Assembly: GCF_025698545.1 (NCBI RefSeq)
Contig: NC_068576.1
Span: 48,291,890 to 48,355,889, forward strand
Source of the DNA: Gossypium raimondii
Lineage: Eukaryota; Streptophyta; Magnoliopsida; Malvales; Malvaceae
Length of the DNA: 64,000 nt
Direction of reading: 5' to 3'
Positions 46,641-57,688 of the stretch are shown piece after piece (within the stretch, counting starts at the first letter, position 1; each line of letters opens with the position of its first letter). Made by a program: the position numbers and the translations under genes. The notes below the pieces were generated by a model, which made no database searches, was not told where the DNA came from, and saw nothing but the letters and a program-made list of their open reading frames with translations.

Positions 46641-47814
46641 ATTGTTTAGTAAATTATTTTTATCGGTAATGTTTATTCATTTTGTCACTTTGGCCTTTAT
46701 TCATTTTTCTTTTATCACTTTGGCCATCAAAATTATCATATGCCTTATATTTATAACGTTAAAATGCGATTTAAATTGCTTTTTTATACATTTGGAATTT
46801 AGTCCTATTTTTATTTCAAGGATTTAGTCCTCCGCTTTTCAAAATTTAAAATGCAAACCCAATTATTAATATCGTTAAAGCGGTTAAATTTAGGTTTGTT
46901 ACAACATTATCTTTTGTTAATGGTTTTTAATTTATAAATGCCATACTAACGAATTTAATAGATGAATTTTAAGGTGACATTAATAATTTGACTTGAATTT
47001 TAAAATTTGAAAAGTAAAAATCTTAAATTCAAGTAAAATAAAAATAGAATGACTAACTTTCAAATTTACGAGGAGTAAAAGGATTTGGAACATATTTTAA
47101 CTTTTATAATGATATTTTAAAATTTGATTATGTACATAAATTCTATATCACAAAATGATGCACGAAATACAAATTCAAATAATAAAAGTACATATCAACT
47201 AGCTTAAAATGGATTAAAATTACTTTAAAAAAAAGAGTAGAGACTAGAAGGCAATGTAGGAGTCCTCCAACGATTGGCTATAGACATTGTGAATAGAAAT
47301 TGGAATTAAAGCTATAAATTATTATTTGCACCATTTGGGTCAAGCTCATTTAATTTTTCCCTCTATATTTGTAGTGAATATTTTTGGTAAAAAAGAAAAG
47401 CAGTAAAATTATCACGAAGGTTTTTATATTATGAGTTAGATTGTATTTTGTCTCATTTATTGAAAAATGGGTAAATTAATTTCGTATATTAGATAAAGAA
47501 AATTAGTCATTTCATTAAAAATTCCATCTATTTTCATCATTAAAAGCGGCGATATATGAACCAATTTTAAACATAAAATGGATAAAATTTTTAACTCAAT
47601 TTAATATATAATGACTAATTTGTCCATTTTAAATAGAGATAACAAAACGTAATTCGACTTATAATATAAAAACTTTCAAAATATTTTTACAAAGAAAAAA
47701 CTTAAGTCAGAAATGAAAGATAAGTAGAAAATATGGATGAAAATTTGGGAGGAAGGTTTTTATAATATTTCAAACGGATAAATTTGATTGCAAATATTTT
47801 TAGGATAAAATTAA
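46641..47814. other. Dispersed repeat (46820-47110) and AT-rich spacer
   Basis: 46820-47110 carries the same 'tttggaatttagtcct...aaggatttagtcctccgctttt' wording as 6391-6600. The rest shows nothing recognisable. Confidence 0.35.
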
Positions 47815-47964
47815 GGGTGAGTTTAGATGGGCAGTGCATTTACCTACGGTTAGTGTAAAAACAGCGATGGCGGTGAAATTAGATACTATAGCGATACTGT
47901 AGCGTGAGATAAAAAATAAACTAAATATACTGCACTGCACCCAATCGTCTATCCAAACCCACCC
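47815..47964. mobile_element. Tourist/PIF-Harbinger-like MITE, 150 bp, TAA target duplication
   Basis: The left end GGGTGAGTTTAGATGGGCAG and the right end, reversed as GGGTGGGTTTGGATAGACGA, form clear inverted repeats, with GCAGTGC on each side further in. TAA occurs at 47812-47814 and 47965-47967. It lies about 200 bp upstream of the CDF-type gene's TATA box. Confidence 0.75.
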
Positions 47965-48167
47965 TAAATTTGTGTATCTTCATGGAGAATGACCCTACTT
48001 CCTGTATTGGTCAATATAAGCATGTACGTTCTTTTCTACTTCTCCGGCAGATATCTCTCGTCTTTTTTTCTTTTTATAAAAATATATATATCTAAAACTA
48101 ATAATAATAAAAAGAAAATTATAAAATCTGACTAAAAAAATCTAACCTCCAAACAGTAGCTAAAAGT

Positions 48168-48175
48168 TATATAAG
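48168..48175 (+). promoter_or_regulatory. TATA box of the CDF-type gene
   Basis: TATATAAG about 385 bp before the ATG, followed by a C- and A-rich leader without other strong candidates. A long 5' leader is common in CDF genes. Confidence 0.45.
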
Positions 48176-48552
48176 AAAAAGGAAAAAAATATTAGTAGTA
48201 TAGCAGTAGCATCAAATCACAGGGAGACTTTTATCCAGGATTCAACCAATACCAGAAATCCACATCATAAAAGCAGCCAAACAGTCCCCCGGTTGCACAA
48301 ACTCTCCATCCAACCCTACTACCGAATCAAAAGAAAAAGCCAAAGAAAAAGAAAATCTCAAGGCCACAAGAACTTGTGGCTGAGAATCAAACCATGGTGA
48401 TGTCGTGGCATCCACCTCTCTTTTAAACCCATCCATTAACCCTCACTCTTAACTTCATATCACTTCACACCAATTTACCAACCCCTCTCCCCCTAAAAGA
48501 AAATCAATACCTGCGAATTGTCTTAGCTGGTTCTTGTTTGGTTGTTGAGAAA

Positions 48553-50930
48553 ATGCAAGAAAGTAAAGACCCTGGGATCAAGTTGTTTGGTAAGAAAATT
48601 CATTTACCTGCTGATGGAGAGATTTCAACTCTCTCTGTTGATGAATTCGACAAGGCTCAGTGTGGGAACAGAGTAGTAGATGATGAAGACTTTGAAGAAT
48701 TTGATGATGATGATGATGATGATGGTGGTGGTGATGGTGATGAAGAAGAAGATGAACAGAAAGACAAAACAGAGCAGGTTGGCCAATTCAATAAAACAAT
48801 GTTTCTTTTTAATCTTCTTGGGGATTTTAAGGATTACCCATTTCTTGAAATGGTGAAAAATCAATGGGTCAATTTTACTTTTTCTTCAAATTTCCATTTT
48901 TGGATCCTACTTCTTTTGCTAGAACTAGCTTTTTCTTTTTCTTGCTAATCTTTTGGATTCTTAACCCCCCCCCCAAAAAAAAACTATTGAATTACTATAC
49001 AATTCGTTTAAAATATGAAACTGAAAAATATTTATTTAGCTTCCAGATTGTGTTTTTTTTTTTACTTATCTGGGCTTTGATTATTTAGAGTAGAAAATAA
49101 TTAGTTCTAAAAAATCAGAATTTTATTTTGGGGTGATCATTGTACAAGAAATTTGAAGTCCTCCTTCTGCCAAATGTCTATTTTTTTACTTCTTTATTGA
49201 TTTTAGCCAATCAATATTTTTCAGATTCCACATCCCTTAGATCCTTTTAACTGGGAAAGTCTTTCCTTCTTGGTTTTTCAATATATCTGTTCGATTCCTT
49301 CTTATTTGCAGTATTAAAATCTTTGTTAGCTTTGTTTTTGTTGAATATCTCGATAAGTTTTAGCCTATTAACTGAATTCCCAAAATTTTCAAGAAATTTC
49401 ATGGAATATCTTATTGTTATTATGTTTATGCCCCCTTGATTATATCAATAAAACTTTAAACAATTTTCATATAAAACAATATAAAAAGGAAGGGGGATGT
49501 TCTTTATGACCCTTATCATATTTTTACTTGTTTGTTTCTCGAGAAAAATTTCTTGATTCTGGCTGAGAACTGAGATAGGATCATGTAGAAAATTTTTTGG
49601 TCTACTTAAAAGTTTCTTATTAGGGAAGCATATTAAATTTCAGGATTCTTTAGCAGAACAGATTGCTGATACTGGACAAGAAGATGACAACATCCAGCCG
49701 TCAAATAGAGAGGAATCAACTAATCCAGAGACTTCGCCGGAGCCTAATGTAAACCCGAAAACTCCCTCTATTGACGAAGAAACCGGAAAATCGAAGACCG
49801 GAAAGACTGATAAAGAACAGAGTGATGGTAGCAAATCACAGGAGAAAACACTTAAAAAGCCAGATCAAATACTTCCATGCCCCCGCTGCAATAGCATGGA
49901 TACAAAGTTTTGCTACTACAATAATTACAACATCAATCAACCTCGTCATTTCTGCAAAGCCTGTCAAAGATACTGGACTGCAGGTGGTACGATGAGAAAC
50001 GTTCCGGTAGGAGCTGGTCGTCGTAAGAATAAGAACTCTGCCTCGCATTACCGACACATCTCCATTTCGGAGGCTCTTCAAGCAGCTCGAATCGATGCTC
50101 CTAATGCAGCACATCACCCTGCCTTGAAAAGCAATGGAAGGGTCCTTAGCTTTGGCATAGATGCACCCATTTGTGATTCCATGGCCTCTGTCTTAAACCT
50201 TGGGGAGAAAAAGGTTTTGAATGGTGCCCGAAATGGATTTCATGGTCTTGAAGAACAAAGAGTTTCGGTTCCAAACAGAAGGGAAAACGGTGATGATTGC
50301 TCGAGTGGATCTTCTATCACGGTTTCAAACTCAATGGAGGAAGGTGGTAGAAGTTGCATTCAGGAAAATAGGATGGGCAACATTAATGGCTTCCCTTCAC
50401 CAATTCCTTGTTTACCTGGTGTTCCTTGGCCTTATCCATGGAATTCCGCGGTGCCTCCACCGGCATTTTGCCCATCCGGATTTCCCATGTCATTCTATCC
50501 TGCTGCAGCCTATTGGAACTGTGGGATTCCCGGCACTTGGAACGTGCCTTGGTTGTCTCCTCAGTCATCATCCACTTCTTCAAACCACACGGCTCCAACT
50601 TCAGGTCCAAATTCGCCGACGTTGGGCAAACATTCTAGGGAAGGGGACATGGCCAAACTAGATGATTCAGAAAAACAAAAGGCAACTAAACAGAAGAACG
50701 GATGCGTTCTGGTTCCGAAAACTTTAAGGATCGATGATCCGAGTGAAGCTGCAAAAAGTTCCATATGGGCGACACTTGGGATTAAGAACGAATCACTTAG
50801 TGGGGGAGGGCTTTTCAAGGCTTTCCATCCAAAGAGTGATGAAAAGAATCATGTAGCTGAAGCATCACCAGTATTGAGAGCAAACCCTGCAGCCTTGTCT
50901 AGATCCCTCAACTTCCATGAGAGGTCTTGA
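48553..50930 (+). CDS. Cycling Dof factor (CDF)-type Dof zinc-finger transcription factor
   Basis: Two exons, 48553-48777 and 49644-50930, join in phase 0 for 503 residues. The N-terminus has [11 protein letters not shown] (residues 7-17), like the co-repressor-binding motif of CDFs, followed by an acidic D/G/E run. The Dof finger is CX2CX21CX2C at C154, C157, C179 and C182, in the context [13 protein letters not shown]...[15 protein letters not shown]. The C-terminus carries the CDF blocks [20 protein letters not shown] / [10 protein letters not shown] and LFKAF, where FKF1 and GIGANTEA bind in Arabidopsis CDFs. These proteins repress CONSTANS-type flowering genes and link the clock to growth. 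The intron position after the acidic stretch is typical. The start is the first ATG matching the family N-terminus. Confidence 0.95.
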
Positions 50931-53342
50931 AAGCTAGGTTCTTGATATATAGGCCATAAACACTTGTAAAGCACTTACCGGGATCGTCTCATTGGGAGCT
51001 AGACAGCTGCTGCCCAGGACAAAGACCGGAGGCGGGCATGGGAAAGGGAAGGAAAAAGGAGGGTTTAGTCCAATTTTCCCCCACTAGGATGATGAGAAAA
51101 GCTCAGGGAAAACTGATTTCTCTTGTTGTAACAGTACAATAAACAGTAAAGATACGGGTTTAGATTTTATACTTAGCGCTTGCTCAGTTTGTATTCATGT
51201 ATATATCTCTATATATGTAAAATACCATAGTATTGGAGAACTATATCTTTAGATGTATTGAACTAAATTTTCATACTGAAACTCAAGAGTGGAAGTCTTT
51301 TTCCTCATTTTCTCTAGGCCAAAAGTTGAATATACCCGTATCAGATGAAATTCATTTAAGTGAAGGAGCAAAAAGCAGCCATGTAAGAGAGTAGTATTGT
51401 GAAGCAAAAGATGGAATTTCATTCCAAGGACCACCTTTATGTTGAAGATAAGCTTGAATATTTTATTCGAAAACAAGCCAAGTGACTTTCCTTTTCACTG
51501 GCCAATGGAATCCAAACAACTTGCACAGAAAAGGCAAATACCTGCTGAGCTGAAGTTCCCTCATATAAAATTATTATTATGCTGCATTTCCTCTTTCTTT
51601 TTTTTTTTTTGTTCTTTTTCAAAATCCACTTTTAATAATGAAAGTAAAACCAACCTCAAAATCTTAAAAGTTTTGCAGAATGAAGTGTGCCACTTTTAGT
51701 TGAAGATTTAAGAACCCTAATATTTACAAAATGAAAAATGCCCTATAGTTATAAAAGTAAGAAGAAAGCAGACAGATAGATTACTTAATGGTAACAACAA
51801 AGTGGGGTGGATGGGGCAAATAGATATTTAGAAGGAAAGCAGGAAACAGAAGCCACATGATGAGTTGAGTTATGAAACACTATTCCACGATATCCTTTTG
51901 TCTTTCTTCCTACTTTTTGCTTTCCTTTTTTACTTTTTCTAGGAAAGCTGTCGCCCGTTGCTTTTCATCCATATGTCTTTATCAATTTATAAATATAATT
52001 GTTGTTTTGAATTGAGAACCAATGCTATCATCAAAATTTTATTAAATTAATCCTTAATCAAATTAAAGACTAATATTGGAAAAATAATCAATTTTAAATA
52101 CTATTAAAATACCAATTACAATCAAAGAAAATTAATATAATTAATAATATTTATTTCTATCAATATAAAAATAAAAGATTATTGGGATTATAAGCTCTCA
52201 AACTTTTTCAAAAAGTAAATCAATTAAGTTCTTCCGATTCTTTTGCACTCAATAAAGTCCATGAACTAATAAAAATATATTTTTTAAAATAAGTACACAA
52301 TGTATATGAACATTAAAATTATATTTATTTTAAAATAAATCAAAAATGATCATGAACAATTTATATCATAAAATCACGATTGATATTTTTTTTATATATT
52401 TTGCCTCTCATTTTCAATTTTTGTAAGTTATATTACTCAAATAATTTAATCAAAATGAGAAAAATAAAATTTTAATAAATTATTTTTATATATTTTTAAT
52501 GGTTTTAATAAATTTATTTTTTATTTTTAAAAAATTTGTGGCTTTTAATTAATTTCTATTTTTATCAATTTTAATCATATTTTATATTCTTATTTTTTTA
52601 TATTTTAGAATGAATCTAGACAAATGAGTGTCCAAATTCATTGTGCACTTACTTTAAAAATAATTTTATTTGAATGATAAAATCATTATTGAAATTTAAA
52701 TTAAACATTCAAATTGATTCTAACTACCTAATTTATTTAATCAGAAGAATTTATTCATTAGTTTATTTTTTCGAGATAAATATTAAATTTATACATTAAC
52801 TTTGTTTCAATGTACAAATTGATAAATGAATTTTGACTTATTGCAATTATACACATGAAACTTGAATTGTAGTTCATATGTATACATGACATTTTGATTT
52901 TGATTATGATTAAATCGTATAAATTTTAAAGAAATGAATATATACATTATGAGCGTAAAATTGTGCTAATTTGACAATATTTATAGTGATTTCGAAAATT
53001 CACTCAAATTAAAATTAATGCACGACATTGCATATTAAATTAAAATTCATGTATATTATTCTTTCTTTCAAAACTCAGTTGATTATATATAAATTTTACT
53101 AATTTACATATATATATATACACTATTTTATTTGTGATATGCTAACATGTATCCTATACCATAAAGAAAAGATATAGTAGAACTAAGGTTAATTAGGTGA
53201 GTCATAGGTTTTTAATGTGTAGAGACAAAAATTAAATTTTATTTGTATAAACTTAAAATTAACAACATCTGAAAACTAAATAAAAAAATTAAATGGTATT
53301 TAAGGAATTAAAATTTTGTTTACAATGGTTAACAGGTAAATT
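50931..53342. other. 3' UTR of the CDF-type gene and AT-rich spacer
   Basis: AATAAA at 51138-51143 is a plausible polyadenylation signal about 210 bp after the stop. Beyond about 51250 I see only AT-rich spacer with no recognisable gene or complete element. Confidence 0.4.
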
Positions 53343-53420
53343 GTAGGAGGAGATCCAAACCTCCATAATGACCTCTCCAGCACTATTGGTAGCACTACTG
53401 AGCCTAAGCTACAGTGGAAT
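53343..53420 (-). mobile_element. tRNA-derived SINE-like copy
   Basis: On the minus strand TAGGCTCAGTAGTG (A-box-like) is followed about 35 bp later by GGTTTGGATCTCC (B-box-like). No intact cloverleaf, so not called a tRNA gene. Confidence 0.5.
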
Positions 53421-53689
53421 CATAAATATTTAAGTGAATGCACATGAGATGTTTCTCTATTATAGGATTTGACTAAATTCTTCTCTCTTTTTATAAAATA
53501 AATTAAATATTATTAAAAATAATTAAATAATGTTAAATTCAAATACAACTAACATTTTATATTAAAAATTTCATCATTATTTGTTTTTAAAATTACTATA
53601 AAAATCAATGAAATTAATTAATTGTTTTAAGCTATTAGAAAACATTAAATATATAAATAAAATAATTTTTAAAAAAATATAAATAAATT

Positions 53690-54105
53690 ATGAGTTAATA
53701 TTTGATGCATCGTCGATGTATAGATCTCATGCACCATCGATTAATAATAAAATGACACATTATCATTGGTTTAAAATAAAATAAAAAAAACTGAAGGACT
53801 TGAAAATAAATAACATTAACTTTATTAAACATAATTAAATATTAATTATAATTATTTTTCTTTCAAGTTTGAGGTTTTAGATTTTAGGTTAGGTTTTTGG
53901 GTTTTGGATTTGGGTTTCAAGTTTCATATATTTTTTATGTTTAACGATTATAATTAATATTTATTTTTAAAAATATAAATTTACTTATATTTATTTTAAA
54001 TCCTTCAATGTTTGTTGTTTTATATAAGCGATAATATGTCATGTTATTATCAACTAATGATGTATGAAACCTATACACCGACGGTGCATTAAATACTCTC
54101 TCATG
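53690..54105. mobile_element. Fold-back MITE-like element with long inverted arms
   Basis: GATGCATCGTCGATGTATAG at about 53704 matches, inverted, CTATACACCGACGGTGCATT near 54070. Similarity continues inward on both sides for well over 100 bp. Target duplication is not clear. Confidence 0.6.
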
Positions 54106-54423
54106 AATTAAAAGAATAAAATATTTTACATAAATGTGAAAGTAAATAAATATATGGGAATAATGTTGAAGGTACATCAATTAAAATTCAAAAGTAAATA
54201 AATAAATTTATTATATTAGATATTTTAAAATAATAAAATAATAGTAATTAGTTCTACCTATCAATTCTAGACCATCCACGTGGGTTTATTTTCCCATTTG
54301 AAGTGTTCTTTTTTTATATTAAACAGATAACTAAATATTTTTAGTTTACGAATGATTAGATATACGAGATGAAATATATATGCTAGATTTATTAAAATAC
54401 TTAATAGTAAAAAATATAAAATT

Positions 54424-54560
54424 GTCGATTGAGTCTTGGCTTGATTGGTATGGGTATTATTGTCAATGTAGGAGGACGTGAGCTCGAGTGCATTGAAACG
54501 CAGTATTCTCTTGTTTATGGATAATTCTAGACATTATATTAGAAAAGGGTAGATATGATC
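54424..54560 (+). mobile_element. tRNA-derived SINE-like copy
   Basis: A-box-like TGGCTTGATTGGT (54437-54449) and B-box-like GAGCTCGAGTGC (54480-54491), followed by a shared tail also seen at 28960-29070. Confidence 0.55.
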
Positions 54561-57500
54561 AGAATTTATAAAGAAATTATTTAAAAGAAAATGAGAGTAC
54601 AGGAAGACGTTGATTTCGAAGCCTTAATTAGAAAAAGTAAAGCCATGCACATTATCCTAATTTCTGAAACAGCAACTCTAATTATAGGCATGTTTAGAAG
54701 AATGTGTAATCAGTAAATTTCCACTTCTTAATGGTAAGCCAATGTTAATCTTGCATTCATGCTTTTTGGCACTCAATTACTTTTAAGGTTGACTTTAAAA
54801 TCAAAAGTAAAACATAAAATAATTGGCACTCAGAGTCAACCTCCCCCACTACAACTCTCAGTGACTTTTATTATTGTTATGCACTCCTAAGCTTTGTTGA
54901 AATTCTTTTTTCCTTTTTGCTAAAATAGTTTGTTTTTAGGGGATGTTCATAATTATTTCAACTTGCTTTTAACTCAAAAAGAGTACACACACAATTTTAT
55001 GCCTAAACCACATCACCTTATAATTAATTTTAAAAATTAGTTTTTATGTAATATTATTGAAAAAAAACATAAAATGAATTGTAAAATAGATAGATAAGGA
55101 AAAAAGAAAAAAATCTCCTTATTTTCACTTAAATTCGTTTAATAAATATTGAAACCATGTCTCATGAGAAAAGACCCAACATCTAAAGCCCTTGATCTGG
55201 CGTTGAACTTGAAAAGATGGTTGATTGGTCCAATTAAAAACCACACTTTGATTCCATCAAGTCAAAAAAGCTAACCCCCCCTTTTGTCTTTAGCTTTGAA
55301 TCAAGTACTCCTCCAAATGAAATTTTAATGACTTTTATGGGGCACGTGTATGTCACTCTATTGATGTTCCTGACCGAAGTAAAAGAAAAGACACAGATTA
55401 TTAATATTTTAAACTCCAATAAATATTAATCGAAAAAAGAAAAGAAAAAACATTGTTGAAGACCCTGTATTTTTGTATCACTTTGTTTAAAATATTATAT
55501 ATTTATAGAGTTATGTTGGTAAAAATATATGACATTCTTAAATTTAAGTTTTGAGAGATGGGCATGTTTGAAGGTAATCATGTTACTTGCTCCACCCTCC
55601 AAGTTTATAAGTTAGATCCATGAAAAGCAAAAGTAGATCCCACATTCTGAAAATTTTATTATAATATAATATATGAATTGTTTATCAAAATTAATATAAA
55701 TAAAACTAATATTTTTTTAACATTAATTTTATTATAATCTTCTATGTTATATGCTATTTTTTATACAATACTTAAAATCATCTATTGTCCTTCCCCAAGC
55801 CTACGTATCAGCACACTTAAACCCACGACCTTTTATATTGATAATAATATCGATACCAATCAAATTAAAACTATGTTTAAAACAAATATGGTAAGATAAA
55901 ATACACAAATAAATAAATCTAATTTTAAGCATAAAGCTTTAAAAATCATATTTGTGAAAAACTGTAAACACATATTTGGAGGCAATCTAAGTTGCTTAGC
56001 AATTCCAAACGGCGGCAGTCAAGTTCACAAGCACCTAATAAATAGATTTTTTAAAAAAAAAATTATAATTCAATTATTGATAATTTTTTTACTTAGTTAT
56101 TTAATTTTATCTTTTTTAATCACTAACCGTTAAATAACTAATGAAATGATGTGGTAGCTTTTAAAATCAACATAATGATAATTTTAACCCTCAACATTTA
56201 TACATTATTTTAATTTAGTTTTGATTCTAAAAAATTAACCATTAATGTTTACACATTGTGCAATTTGATCTTTTTGCAATTTTGTTTTTCTTTGTGGCAT
56301 GAAGAGTTAATTTTAAAAGAAATAAGAATAAATGAAAATTATTATCGAGATTTTTGGTTGAAACGGTCACAAAAAAGAAGAAAGAAGCAAAACTAAAAAG
56401 AAAATACACAATGTGTAAATTTTGCAAGTTTAATTTTTAGAATCAAAACTAAATTGGCACAATATATAAATATTGTTGATTAAATATGCTATTATGTCAA
56501 TTTCAAAAGCTGTCATACCTTCAATCATTTAACAAATGATGATAAAAAAAAAGATAAAATCAAATAGTCAAACTTTTTATAATTGAGTGACAATAGGACA
56601 ACTACTTATACGACTTACCCAAGCTAAAAAGCACCTTAATTCTAAAAGAAAAACTAAATTGGAGGTTGAAGCGGTCAAATCTAATAATCTTATATTTAAC
56701 TTAAGAATTACGATCTATAAAAAAACTATCAAAACAATATACTTGGTAGCCACGGTAGAAATTAACTCTTTTCTTTTTCACTTTCTTCCATTTCTCTTCT
56801 TTGTTTGAATTATTATATATTTATTATTTAATAATTTAAAATAAAAATTAATTCGTAAATAATTTAATCTTTTATACACCCTGGTGTAAGCAAGGTATGA
56901 ATACTAGTAAACATAAAATTAGGAGGCTAATGTTTCAATCCTCATCACTTTATGTATAAACAAATTTATCCAATTTTATGTACAATTCCGAATAAGAGTA
57001 GGATCCTGTGAGATCCATTCCAGATTTATGGTTGAAACTAAAGGATGAAAAAACAATATCAAGCCACCATTGATCATGCTACGTAATATTTTCTTTGAGA
57101 AATATGTGTTTATCTTTCAACCAATTCAATAAACTTCAACACTAAATAAGGAGAGAGAAACTAGTTGCGGTTGTCAAAGAGAAAACACATGTTCTCTCTT
57201 TTTGTAATCGGTTGAACAGGTTCAAGATTACTAGCACAGTTTCTAAGTTTTTTTTATGACTTCATTCAATAGCTTCAAACCCCTCCTTTCTATTTTTTAA
57301 CCACAGCTGTAGATTTAAAATGAATCTCATTATAATAATAAGATCCCACCTTAGATGCCACCATGATTCTGGATGGGACACACCACATAACATCTACTTG
57401 CATGTCATGCTTTTACATGGCAAAATTGAAAAGTTCAACATACAAATTTGAAGGAGGGGACTTAAGTCCATGTCAAGAGGGGGTTGGTCAAGAACTGATA

Positions 57501-57688
57501 CGGAGGAAGCCAGAAAAGAGTTTGGTAGTATGGGTGAAGCTTACCCTCCAAAATACTCTGGTAAGAATTATATTATTACATAATACTATGAAAATTTTCT
57601 TTACCTTAATCATCATTCCAATACGACAACTATATAAATATTATCCTTGGATAAACACTATGACAAGTTCCTACGGCAGATATTAATA
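54561..57688. other. AT-rich spacer, SINE-like copies and downstream flank of the HNH gene
   Basis: Apart from the SINE-like copy at 55788-55870 and a weak B-box-like sequence near 56935 there is nothing recognisable. A 107-codon plus-strand frame at 57363-57686 overlaps the probable 3' UTR of the HNH gene and matches no known family. Confidence 0.35.
55788..55870 (-). mobile_element. SINE-like copy
   Basis: On the minus strand TTGATTGGTATCGATATTAT then GTGGGTTTAAGTGTGC parallels the copy at 54424-54560. Confidence 0.5.

Noticed and set aside
54437..54500. tRNA gene
   Set aside because: A- and B-box-like sequences are present but no complete cloverleaf or acceptor stem can be drawn; better explained as a SINE-like copy.
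57363..57686. 107-codon plus-strand frame
   Set aside because: Antisense to the HNH gene's 3' end, no recognisable domain and poor codon character.
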